Shown here: piece by piece, positions 1-6,013 of the stretch
Layout: every line of letters starts with the position of its first letter
How positions within the stretch are numbered: position 1 is the stretch's first letter
Origin: an uncultured Collinsella sp.
GTDB taxonomy: Bacteria; Actinomycetota; Coriobacteriia; Coriobacteriales; Coriobacteriaceae
Assembly (NCBI GenBank): GCA_902478825.1
Contig: CABSMK010000096.1
Coordinates: 1 to 6,552 of the forward strand
DNA: 6,552 nucleotides
Reading direction: 5' to 3'
The notes under the pieces: model-generated
Told to the model about the DNA's origin: nothing
Seen by the model: the letters and a program-made list of their open reading frames with translations, nothing else
The model's database searches: none
Translations under genes and position numbers: made by a program

Positions 1-12
1 TATAAGAGACAG
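1..12 (+). other. Nextera (Tn5 mosaic-end) adapter remnant
   Basis: The first 12 bases, TATAAGAGACAG, are exactly the 3' end of the 19-base Tn5 mosaic end used in Nextera libraries. A matching adapter in the opposite orientation closes the window at 6514, which makes chance identity very unlikely. These bases are library sequence. The rsmI reading frame runs through them without a stop, but the residues they encode are not part of the protein. Confidence 0.93.
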
Positions 13-559
13 GCCCGTAGAAGTTATTCCCGGGCCCTCTGCTTGCGTCACGGCGCTCGTTTCGTCCGGCATTCCCTGCGAGCATTTTTTCTTCGAGGGC
101 TTTTTGGGCCGAAAGCACGGCGACCGTGTGCGCCGTTTGCAGCGCCTTGCCGTGGTGCCCGGCGCGCTCATCTTCTACGAGTCTCCACATCGCATCGTGG
201 CGACGCTCGAGGCCGTGGTGGAGGTCTTTCCCCAGCGTGAGGTTGCCGTCTGCCGCGAGCTCACCAAGCTGCACGAGGAAGTCTTGCGCGGGCCCGCTGC
301 CCAGCTTGCCGAGGAGCTGCGTGCTCGCGGCGAGGTAAAGGGCGAGATTGCGCTGGTCATCGCGCCGCCGAGCGAGGATGAGGAGGCCGGTATCGTGCCG
401 GTTGGCGCCGCGGCAGCGGATCCCGACGAGGCTCTGCGCGAGGATATCCGCGCCGCGCTCGAGGAGGGAGAGCCCGCGTCTGCGGTGGCCAAGCGCCTGT
501 CTCAGAAGTATTCGCGCCGCAAGCGCGATGTCTATGCCATGGTGCTCGATATGCAATAG
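13..559 (+). CDS. rsmI: 16S rRNA (cytidine-1402-2'-O)-methyltransferase RsmI, 5'-truncated
   Basis: RsmI uses S-adenosylmethionine to methylate the 2'-O of C1402 in the 16S rRNA decoding centre. The frame is open from the left edge, so the TTG at 104 is an internal codon, not the start. About 181 codons remain; family members have about 280, so roughly the first 100 residues of the tetrapyrrole-methylase-type fold are missing. Visible in order: the PGPSA motif near base 29, SGIP, FFFEGFLGRK, then the FYESPHRI motif near base 173, all hallmarks of RsmI. The last 40 residues or so (LREDIRAALEEG through KRDVYAMVLDMQ) match its C-terminal helix-turn-helix domain. It ends 69 bases before metG; rsmI next to metG is a common bacterial arrangement. 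The truncation comes from the end of the library fragment, not from gene decay. Confidence 0.93.
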
Positions 560-560
560 A

Positions 561-589
561 TGGAGGATATCCAGCCCTTGCGCTAGAAT
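561..589 (+). promoter_or_regulatory. Possible promoter for metG
   Basis: In the 69-base gap between rsmI and metG, TAGAAT at 584-589 is a fair match to a sigma-70-type -10 box. A weak -35 candidate, TGGAGG at 561-566, lies 17 bases upstream. Transcription would begin near 596, giving a leader of about 30 bases. No terminator is visible after rsmI, so read-through from rsmI is equally possible. Confidence 0.35.
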
Positions 590-628
590 CATCCCCTGTA
601 TGCAACGTTTTTCTGGAGGACAAACCCC

Positions 629-2230
629 ATGGATCAAAGCAAGCCTTCGTTCTTTATCACGACGCCCATCTACTACGTCAACGCCGATCCGCACCTGGGC
701 ACGGCTTATTCCACCATCATCGCCGACGTTCAGGCCCGTTATCGTCGCTCCGCCGGCTATAACGTCAAGTTCCTGACCGGCATGGACGAGCACGGCGAGA
801 AGGTCGCCGAGGCCGCAGCCAAGCACAACATGACGCCGCAGGAGTGGACCGACAGCCAGGCTCCGCACTTCAAGGAGCTTTGGAGCAAGCTCGAGATCTC
901 CAACGACGACTTCATCCGCACCACCGAGCCGCGCCAGCATCATGCCGTGCAGTACCTGTGGGAGCGCATGAAGGAGTCCGGCTACCTGTATAAGGGCAGC
1001 TACGACGGTTGGTATTGCGTGCCTGACGAGACCTACTTCACCGATACGCAGGTCCAGAAGGGCGACGAGGAGTACGGCAGCGTCGGCCAGCACCTGTGCC
1101 CCGACTGCCACCGTCCGCTTGAGCGCGTGCAGGAGGAGTCCTACTTCTTTAAGCTTTCTGCTTTCCAGGACAAGCTGCTCAAGCTTTACGACGAGCACCC
1201 CGACTTTGTCGAGCCTGCGTTCCGCATGAACGAGGTGCGTAGCTTTGTCGAGGGCGGCCTCAACGACCTTTCCGTGAGCCGCACGAGCTTTGACTGGGGC
1301 ATTCAGGTCCCGTTTGACGAGGGTCACGTGACCTACGTGTGGTTCGATGCGCTGCTCAACTATATGACGGCCGTCGGCTACGGTGTCGACACCGACGAGG
1401 CGCGTGCCGAGCTGGCCTATCGCTGGCCCGCGCAGTTCCACATCGTGGGCAAGGACATCATCCGCTTCCACTGCGTCATTTGGCCCGCCATGCTCATGGC
1501 CATCGGCGAGGCCCTGCCCGAGCACGTCTTTGCCCACGGCTTCCTGACCGTGCGCAATGCCGAGACCGGCAAGGCCGAGAAGATGTCCAAGAGCCGCGGC
1601 AACGCCATCGCTCCGCAGGACGTTATCGACATGTTGGGCGTCGAGGGCTATCGCTACTACTTCATGACCGACGTCGTCCCCGGTACCGACGGCGCCATCA
1701 GCTTCGACCGCATGGAGCAGGTCTACAACGCCGACCTGGCCAACAGCTGGGGCAACCTTATCTCGCGTTCGCTCAACATGAGCGGCAAGTACTTTGACGG
1801 TTGCGCGCCCGCCAAGCCCGCATCGTTCGATGCGTTCGACAACCCGTTGGCAAAGATTGCCGATGGCCTGGTCGATCGCTACATGGCCAAGATGGACGTG
1901 CTCGATTATGGTGGAGCTAAGGACGAGGTCATGGAGCTCATCCATGCCGCCAACCACTACATCGAGGACTCCGAGCCCTGGGCGCTTGCCAAGGACGAGG
2001 CCAAGGCTGACGAGCTGGCGTTTGTGATCTACAACCTGCTCGAGGCCATCCGCATTGCCGCTCACCTGCTGATGCCGCTCATGCCCCAGACTTCTGCCGA
2101 GGCCCTGCGCCGCCTGTCCTGCGAGGACGAGGCCGCGAGCGACGACCTCAAGGGCATTTGCGCTTGGGGCCTGCTTGCCGGTGGTCAGCCCGTCGAGAAG
2201 GGCGAGCCGCTGTTCCCGCGTCTGGGCTAA
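629..2230 (+). CDS. metG: Methionyl-tRNA synthetase, short form
   Basis: Cytoplasmic class I aminoacyl-tRNA synthetase that charges tRNA-Met (initiator and elongator) with methionine using ATP. The ATG at 629 has a strong ribosome binding site, GGAGGA at 615-620, eight bases upstream. The HIGH-type signature appears as PHLGT with H22, and the second signature is KMSKS at residues 318-322. The connective-peptide region at about 125-165 has GWYCVPDE with a single cysteine (C130), followed by CPDC (C157, C160), so the first zinc knuckle lacks its second cysteine. SRTSFDWG, VTYVWFDALLNY and the anticodon-binding helical domain (about 350-510) follow. The protein is 533 residues and stops after that domain; the C-terminal tRNA-binding/dimerisation domain of the longer E. 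coli and B. subtilis enzymes is absent. It lies between rsmI and rsmA, and a terminator follows it. Confidence 0.97.
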   Translation: MDQSKPSFFITTPIYYVNADPHLGTAYSTIIADVQARYRRSAGYNVKFLTGMDEHGEKVAEAAAKHNMTPQEWTDSQAPHFKELWSKLEISNDDFIRTTEPRQHHAVQYLWERMKESGYLYKGSYDGWYCVPDETYFTDTQVQKGDEEYGSVGQHLCPDCHRPLERVQEESYFFKLSAFQDKLLKLYDEHPDFVEPAFRMNEVRSFVEGGLNDLSVSRTSFDWGIQVPFDEGHVTYVWFDALLNYMTAVGYGVDTDEARAELAYRWPAQFHIVGKDIIRFHCVIWPAMLMAIGEALPEHVFAHGFLTVRNAETGKAEKMSKSRGNAIAPQDVIDMLGVEGYRYYFMTDVVPGTDGAISFDRMEQVYNADLANSWGNLISRSLNMSGKYFDGCAPAKPASFDAFDNPLAKIADGLVDRYMAKMDVLDYGGAKDEVMELIHAANHYIEDSEPWALAKDEAKADELAFVIYNLLEAIRIAAHLLMPLMPQTSAEALRRLSCEDEAASDDLKGICAWGLLAGGQPVEKGEPLFPRLG

Positions 2231-2269
2231 GCCGCTGCGCGCCATATCGGCAATTTGCTGTTTAGCTGT

Positions 2270-2303
2270 AAGGGCATGGCCGCAACGGTCCATGCCCTTT
2301 TGC
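2270..2303 (+). terminator. Intrinsic terminator after metG
   Basis: A perfect 10-base-pair stem, AAGGGCATGG (2270-2279) with CCATGCCCTT (2290-2299), encloses a 10-base loop that can itself pair CCG with CGG. The T-run at its 3' edge is short (TTTT at 2298-2301, then GCTTT). The hairpin lies 40 bases after the metG stop and 35 before the rsmA start, so it probably ends or attenuates metG transcription. No convincing promoter is visible between it and rsmA, so partial read-through is likely. Confidence 0.72.
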
Positions 2304-2337
2304 TTTACGATGCAGCCACCATGTTAAGGAGGCAACC

Positions 2338-3198
2338 ATGACAACTTCGCCTTTGGCAAACCCCACGGCAACTAGGGAGCTGCTAGAGGAGTTTGGCCTT
2401 GCGACCAAGCATCGCCTGGGCCAGAACTTCCTGATCGACAACCATGTGATCGAACGTATCTGTGAGCTCGCTGAGCTTGCGGGCGATGAGCGCGTGCTCG
2501 AGGTCGGCCCGGGTTGCGGCACGCTGACGTTGGCCCTGCTGCAGGAGGCGGCGTGCGTTACGTCGATTGAGGCAGATCCCGAGCTCGAGCCGGTGCTCGA
2601 TGCTCACGCCGCTGACTATGCCAACTTCCGCTTTATCATGGGCGACGCGCTCAGGGTGACGCCGGAGCAGATCGAGCAGGCTGCGGGCGGTGAGCCGACG
2701 GTGTTTGTCGCGAACCTGCCCTATAACGTGGCGGCGACGATCATCCTGCAGTTCTTCCAGACGATGCCGGCGCTCAAGCGTGCCGTCGTCATGGTGCAAA
2801 AGGAGGTTGCCGATCGCATTGCCGCAGTGCCGGGCAACAAGACCTATGGCGGCTATACGGCAAAGCTCGGCCTGTATGCGCAGGTGACGGGTCGCTTTGA
2901 GGTGCCGCCGCGTTGCTTTATGCCGGCGCCGCACGTGGACTCGGCCGTCGTGCGTATCGACCGTGTTGGCGGCGTGGTGCCCGAAGGACTCGATCACGAC
3001 TTTGTGGCTCGCGTGATTGACGCCGCATTTGCTCAGCGTCGCAAGACCATCCGTAATTCCATGAGCGCCAACGGCTTTGCCAAGGACGTGCTCGATGCCG
3101 CCTTTGAGGCTTGCGGTATCGCGCCCACTACGCGCGCCGAGACGCTTGATGTTGCCGACTTTGTCCGCCTGGCCCAGGAGCTAATCCATGATGCCTAA
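2338..3198 (+). CDS. rsmA: 16S rRNA (adenine-1518/1519-N6)-dimethyltransferase RsmA (KsgA)
   Basis: RsmA dimethylates two adjacent adenines (A1518, A1519) in the 3'-terminal hairpin of 16S rRNA, a late checkpoint in 30S assembly; loss of the enzyme is known to give kasugamycin resistance. The ATG at 2338 follows an excellent ribosome binding site, AAGGAGG at 2326-2332. The protein is 286 residues, usual for the family. Visible: LGQNFLID at 27-34; SAM motif I, VLEVGPGCGTLT, from residue 53; the acidic IEAD; GDAL; the catalytic NLPYN at 126-130; MVQKEVADRI; the FMPAPHVDSAV loop; and FAQRRKTIRNS from 231 in the C-terminal domain. Its last 11 bases overlap the start of the TatD gene, so the two are probably translated together. 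Confidence 0.97.
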   Translation: MTTSPLANPTATRELLEEFGLATKHRLGQNFLIDNHVIERICELAELAGDERVLEVGPGCGTLTLALLQEAACVTSIEADPELEPVLDAHAADYANFRFIMGDALRVTPEQIEQAAGGEPTVFVANLPYNVAATIILQFFQTMPALKRAVVMVQKEVADRIAAVPGNKTYGGYTAKLGLYAQVTGRFEVPPRCFMPAPHVDSAVVRIDRVGGVVPEGLDHDFVARVIDAAFAQRRKTIRNSMSANGFAKDVLDAAFEACGIAPTTRAETLDVADFVRLAQELIHDA

Positions 3199-4105
3199 TG
3201 CCGCACGCGTGACGTTTACCAAGAAAAAGAAGACGGTCGCCTGCCCCGTGCCCTTGGCACCGCTTGCCGACACGCATGCGCATCTGCTTTCGTTTTGGGG
3301 CAAAGAAGTGCCCGAGACGCTCGTGCGCGCCAAAGCCGCGGGTGTCGACCTGTTGGTGACGATGTTCGACCCCATCGCTGACAAACGCAGTGTGACGGAC
3401 TATAGCGATTGGCTCGTGCGCGAAATTCTGCCGATGCAGGATATCCCGCAGATCAAGTATCTTGCCGGCGTGCATCCGTATGGCGCGCCGGACTATACCG
3501 ACGACGTTCACGCACAGGTCGTTGCCGCACTCGATGACCCCTTATGCGCCGGTATTGGCGAAATCGGCCTGGACTATCACATGGACTATGACGACGATAT
3601 CGCGCCGGCACCCCATAACGTGCAGATTGACTGCATGGCGCGCCAGCTCGAGCTTGCCGTGTGCCGTAACGTGCCGGTGGAGCTACATCTGCGTCACGAG
3701 GATTCGGACGGGGAGCGCACCTCGCACGTGGACGCCTACAACGTGCTTCGTGAGGTGGGCGTGCCCCAGGCCGGTTGTGTGCTGCACTGCTTTGGCGAGG
3801 ACCGCGCCACGATGGAGCGCTTTGTGGAGCTGGGCTGCTATATCGCCTATGGTGGTGCAGCCACCTTTAAGCGCAACGACGACGTGCGCGAGGCATTTGC
3901 GGCAACCCCACTCGATCGAATTATGTTCGAGACGGATTGCCCGTATATGGCTCCGGAGCCCATCCGCGGTCTTGAATGTGAGCCCGCAATGATCTCCATT
4001 ACGGCAAACGCGCTGGTTAACGACCGTGTCGATCGCACTGGTGAGGATGCCAAAACAATCGCGCAAGCCGCTTGGGAAAATGCTCGCAAACTTTTTCAAA
4101 AATAG
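3188..4105 (+). CDS. TatD-family metal-dependent hydrolase (putative DNase)
   Basis: A TIM-barrel hydrolase of the TatD family; characterised members are metal-dependent 3'-5' exonucleases or deoxyribonucleases, but the substrate here cannot be read from the sequence. The metal ligands are recognisable: DTHAHL (H30, H32), GEIGLDYH (E125), VELHLRH (H167), LHCFGED (H200) and MFETDCPY (D250). The C-terminus, AAWENARKLF, is also typical. Length is 305 residues, with about 25 extra residues before the first motif, including a basic TKKKKT run. Start: ATG at 3188 with AGGAG at 3176-3180; a second ATG follows immediately at 3191. The start lies inside the end of rsmA. TatD genes commonly sit near metG and rsmA. 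It is not part of the Tat protein-export machinery despite the name. Confidence 0.92.
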   Translation: MMPNAARVTFTKKKKTVACPVPLAPLADTHAHLLSFWGKEVPETLVRAKAAGVDLLVTMFDPIADKRSVTDYSDWLVREILPMQDIPQIKYLAGVHPYGAPDYTDDVHAQVVAALDDPLCAGIGEIGLDYHMDYDDDIAPAPHNVQIDCMARQLELAVCRNVPVELHLRHEDSDGERTSHVDAYNVLREVGVPQAGCVLHCFGEDRATMERFVELGCYIAYGGAATFKRNDDVREAFAATPLDRIMFETDCPYMAPEPIRGLECEPAMISITANALVNDRVDRTGEDAKTIAQAAWENARKLFQK

Positions 4106-4108
4106 TTC

Positions 4109-4137
4109 TTGCGTTCGTGGTGGCGCTCCGTTATTCT
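4109..4137 (+). promoter_or_regulatory. Promoter of tRNA-Leu
   Basis: TTGCGT at 4109-4114 and TATTCT at 4132-4137 are separated by exactly 17 bases. The predicted start falls around 4144, a few bases before the mature tRNA 5' end at 4149. The spacing, the position immediately upstream of the tRNA, and the location just after the TatD stop all support it. Confidence 0.7.
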
Positions 4138-4148
4138 AATTCCTGCAC

Positions 4149-4235
4149 GCGGGCGTGGCGGAATTGGCAGACGCGTACGGTTCAGGTCCGTATGGGGGCA
4201 ACCCCATGAAGGTTCAAGTCCTTTCGCCCGCACCA
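4149..4235 (+). tRNA. tRNA-Leu (anticodon CAG)
   Basis: An 87-base tRNA with encoded CCA. The acceptor stem GCGGGCG (4149-4155) pairs fully with CGCCCGC (4225-4231); the discriminator is A, followed by CCA (4233-4235). The D-arm contains GCGGAATTGGCAGACGC. The anticodon stem TACGG/CCGTA holds the loop TTCAGGT, giving anticodon CAG, which reads the leucine codon CUG, a very frequent codon in the neighbouring genes. A long variable arm (TGGGGGCAACCCCA) marks it as a class II tRNA, as expected for leucine. The T-arm GAAGG-TTCAAGT-CCTTT has one G-U pair. It has its own promoter and a terminator. The last 18 bases are duplicated 190 bases downstream. Confidence 0.97.
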
Positions 4236-4278
4236 TTAAATGAAAGAGCTCCCAGCAATGGGAGCTTTTTTTGTTATG
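4218..4278 (+). repeat. 61-base direct repeat, copy 1 (tRNA-Leu 3' end plus terminator)
   Basis: This copy holds the last 18 bases of tRNA-Leu (end of the T-arm, acceptor 3' strand and CCA), a short spacer, the terminator hairpin and TGTTATG. It matches 4408-4467 with one substitution (A at 4238, G at 4428) and one fewer T in copy 2. Similarity ends sharply on both sides. This copy belongs to the intact tRNA and is presumably the original. Confidence 0.95.
4243..4272 (+). terminator. Intrinsic terminator of tRNA-Leu (T1)
   Basis: AGCTCCCA (4247-4254) pairs perfectly with TGGGAGCT (4259-4266) around a GCAA tetraloop of the stable GNRA class. Seven Ts follow (4266-4272), and A residues upstream of the stem extend the pairing. 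It starts 8 bases after the tRNA CCA end. Confidence 0.93.
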
Positions 4279-4407
4279 GGCCCATCACAGGGACTTGAAC
4301 CTGCGAAGGAGCGAGCGTAAAGAAAACGCGGAGCGTTTTTAGCGAGCTGGCGAGGACGCCGGCAGGCGGCCGAAGCCGGTGCGGATCCGCGAAGCGGATA
4401 CGCGGAC
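4279..4407. other. Hairpin-rich segment between the two repeat copies
   Basis: These 129 bases carry no credible gene. They contain a series of small perfect hairpins: AAAACGC-GGA-GCGTTTT (4323-4339, followed by one more T), GGCG-AGGA-CGCC (4349-4360), CGGC-CGAA-GCCG (4367-4378) and ATCCGC-GAA-GCGGAT (4385-4399), the last overlapping the palindrome GCGGATCCGC (4381-4390). The left edge has the palindrome ATGGGCCCAT (4276-4285), which starts in the repeat. GGACTTGAACC (4291-4301) is the exact reverse complement of the tRNA T-arm core at 4211-4221. Such structure suggests a small palindromic or non-autonomous element, or a structured RNA. Which of these cannot be settled from one copy. Confidence 0.6.
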
Positions 4408-4467
4408 GTCCTTTCGCCCGCACCATTGAATGAAAGAGCTCCCAGCAATGGGAGCTTTTTTGTTATG
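4408..4467 (+). repeat. Direct repeat, copy 2 (duplicated tRNA-Leu 3' end plus terminator)
   Basis: This 60-base near-copy of 4218-4278 starts in the T-loop of the tRNA and runs through acceptor 3' strand, CCA and terminator. No tRNA body precedes it: there is no matching GCGGGCG acceptor 5' strand, anticodon arm or long variable arm. It is therefore a tRNA 3'-end fragment, not a second tRNA gene. That layout is typical of the distal attachment-site copy left by an element integrated at a tRNA 3' end, though a partial tandem duplication would also explain it. Confidence 0.92.
4433..4461 (+). terminator. Duplicated intrinsic terminator (T2)
   Basis: The stem AGCTCCCA (4437-4444) / TGGGAGCT (4449-4456) with a GCAA loop is identical to T1 and is followed by six Ts. 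It lies 64 bases before the SPFH gene start and would stop any transcript that passes T1 or begins in the hairpin-rich segment. Confidence 0.9.
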
Positions 4468-4492
4468 CACGATCTCCTTGGACGGGTATCCT
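4464..4492 (+). promoter_or_regulatory. Weak promoter candidate for the SPFH-rlmH genes
   Basis: TATCCT at 4487-4492 lies in TATCCTAAT, which resembles TATTCTAAT of the tRNA promoter. The position 17 bases upstream, TATGCA at 4464-4469, is a poor -35 box. A promoter is expected here because terminator T2 isolates the SPFH gene from upstream transcription, but the match itself is weak. Confidence 0.28.
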
Positions 4493-4524
4493 AATGCCAA
4501 CGTGTGCCTATCAGAGGAGAGACC

Positions 4525-5463
4525 ATGCTGTTTTCCGGTATCATCGCCGCCCTTACCAGCCTTTTGATTCCCATCATCATCCTGTTGCTGCTGCTTCCCA
4601 GCGCCTGCTATGTCGTTGAACAACAGCATGCCGTGATCATCGAGCGTCTGGGCAAGTTTAACCGCATCGTCAACGCGGGCTTCCACATGAAGGTGCCCGT
4701 GATCGACCGCAAGGCTGCCACGGTGAGTCTGCGCACCATGAAAAACGGTTTTGGCATCGACGTTAAGACCCAGGACAACGTGACCATCGGCCTTGAGGTT
4801 TCTGCTCAGTACCACGTGAGCTATGACATGGGCGCCGGCCCGGCAGATTCGGGTATCTACAAGAGCTACTACATGCTGCAGGAGCCCGTCGACCAGATGC
4901 GTGACTTCATCACCGACGCCCTGCGCTCTTCGATTCCCGTCTACACGCTCGATGAGGTCTTTGCCAAGAAGGATGACATCGCCAAGGATGTCAACGCTAC
5001 CGTTTCCGAGCAGATGGCCGCCTACGGCTTCACCCTCGTGTCGACACTCATCACCAAGATCGCACTGCCGACCGAGGTCGAGAACTCCATGAACGACATC
5101 AACGCCGCCCAGCGCAAGCGCGCTGCGGCGCAGGAGCTCGCCGAGGCAGACCGCATCAAGCGCGTCACCGAGGCGACCGCCGAGGCCGAGGCTATGGAAA
5201 AGGCGGGCGAGGGCATCGCCAACCAGCGCAAGGCCATCGCGCTGGGTATCAAAGATTCGCTCGAGATCATCCAGGAGACGGGTGTCGGCAACGATGAGGC
5301 CAACCAACTGTTCATGTTTACGCAGTGGTCCGAGATGATGACGGAGTTTGCTCGCACGGGTAAAACTTCGACGGTCGTGCTGCCGAGCGACTTCTCGCAG
5401 TCGGCCTCTATGTTCGAGCAGATGCTGACCGCCGGCAAAGTTCAAAACGATTCGAAGGAGTAG
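4525..5463 (+). CDS. SPFH/band-7 domain membrane protein, HIR-like
   Basis: A membrane-anchored SPFH (stomatin/prohibitin/flotillin/HflK-C) protein of 312 residues, probably forming oligomeric membrane scaffolds; the specific role is unknown. A hydrophobic segment at about 5-24, very rich in Ile and Leu, anchors it. YVVEQQHAVIIERLGKF opens the SPFH domain, which continues through VKTQDNVTIGLEVSAQYHV, the region around DALRSSIPVYTLDEVFAKKDDIA, and MNDINAAQRKRAAA. An Ala/Glu-rich coiled-coil follows (about 190-240), then GIANQRKAIALGIKDS. This order resembles the hypersensitive-induced-reaction (HIR) subgroup. I chose ATG 4525 over the upstream in-frame GTG at 4504 because GAGGAGA at 4514-4520 is well spaced only for the ATG. 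rlmH follows after 6 bases, so the two are probably co-transcribed. No NfeD-type partner is visible. Confidence 0.9.
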   Translation: MLFSGIIAALTSLLIPIIILLLLLPSACYVVEQQHAVIIERLGKFNRIVNAGFHMKVPVIDRKAATVSLRTMKNGFGIDVKTQDNVTIGLEVSAQYHVSYDMGAGPADSGIYKSYYMLQEPVDQMRDFITDALRSSIPVYTLDEVFAKKDDIAKDVNATVSEQMAAYGFTLVSTLITKIALPTEVENSMNDINAAQRKRAAAQELAEADRIKRVTEATAEAEAMEKAGEGIANQRKAIALGIKDSLEIIQETGVGNDEANQLFMFTQWSEMMTEFARTGKTSTVVLPSDFSQSASMFEQMLTAGKVQNDSKE

Positions 5464-5469
5464 ACGCGC

Positions 5470-5940
5470 GTGAAATACACCGTCGTTTGCGTCGGTAAGC
5501 TCAAGGAGCGCTTTTGGAAGGACGCGTGCGCTGAGTACACCAAGCGCCTAGGTGCCTATGCCAAGGTTGATATCCGCGAGGTGGCCGATATCGACCCGGC
5601 TAAGGCGGGCGGCGTGGATGCCGCGCGCGACAAGGAGGGGGCGGCGATTCTTGCTGCCCTGCCGTCTCGAGCGCATGTGATCCTGCTGGCCATTGAGGGC
5701 AAAGAGCGCTCGAGCGAGGAGTTTTCGGCGAGGCTCGACGATCTTATGCTGCGAGGCAGCAGCGACATCGCCTTTGTGATTGGCGGATCGGACGGCGTGA
5801 GCGATGAGGTACGCGCCCGCGCCGACGAGATGCTCAGCTTTGGACGCATTACCTTGCCGCATAACCTGGCGCGTGTGGTGCTGCTAGAGCAGATTTACCG
5901 TGCCTGCAAGATCAGCCGTGGCGAGCCGTATCACAAATAG
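5470..5940 (+). CDS. rlmH: 23S rRNA (pseudouridine-1915-N3)-methyltransferase RlmH
   Basis: RlmH is a SPOUT-class (trefoil-knot) enzyme that uses S-adenosylmethionine to methylate N3 of pseudouridine 1915 in helix 69 of 23S rRNA, acting on assembled 70S ribosomes. The 156 residues match the family length almost exactly. Visible: the start MKYTVVCVGKLKERFW, the cofactor-binding knot motif FVIGGSDG (about 102-109), and the highly conserved C-terminus from TLPHNLARVVLLEQIYRA to PYHK. It starts with GTG at 5470; its ribosome binding site AAGGAG (5455-5460) lies in the last codons of the SPFH gene, spaced 9 bases from the start, which supports translation from a shared transcript. Confidence 0.97.
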   Translation: MKYTVVCVGKLKERFWKDACAEYTKRLGAYAKVDIREVADIDPAKAGGVDAARDKEGAAILAALPSRAHVILLAIEGKERSSEEFSARLDDLMLRGSSDIAFVIGGSDGVSDEVRARADEMLSFGRITLPHNLARVVLLEQIYRACKISRGEPYHK

Positions 5941-6013
5941 GTCGGCAATACGAAACAATGGCGTGGGACAATACCTTTCGTTTTGAGGAATGTGTCTGAA
6001 AGGACTATGAGAT

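Noticed and set aside
104..559. TTG at 104 as the start of rsmI
   Set aside because: The frame is open to the left edge and the residues before it (PGPSA, SGIP, FFFEGF) are conserved RsmI sequence, so the gene is truncated, not short.
2383..2997. Minus-strand frame of 204 codons opposite rsmA
   Set aside because: It is a codon-bias shadow of rsmA, very rich in His, Arg and Leu, with no domain signature.
4408..4425. Second tRNA-Leu gene
   Set aside because: Only 18 bases of the tRNA 3' end are present. No acceptor 5' strand, D-arm, anticodon arm or variable arm can be found upstream.
4236..4448. Small minus-strand frame of 70 codons across the repeat region
   Set aside because: Its product is translated terminator, T-arm and hairpin sequence. 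There is no plausible ribosome binding site and no protein-like composition.
4594..4611. Lipoprotein signal in the SPFH protein (LPSAC, Cys28)
   Set aside because: The N-terminus has no positively charged n-region and the -3 position is proline. A simple N-terminal membrane anchor fits better.
4339..5445. Long minus-strand open frame (368 codons) opposite the SPFH gene
   Set aside because: It is a shadow of the high-GC SPFH gene, has no recognisable domain, and runs on through the hairpin segment and the repeat copy. The + strand frame has clear family motifs and a good ribosome binding site.
5950..5981. Possible terminator between rlmH and proC (ACGAAA ... TTTCGT)
   Set aside because: The stem has only 6 pairs, is AT-rich, and spans a 20-base loop; it is too weak to call. 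No clear promoter was found in this 73-base gap either.
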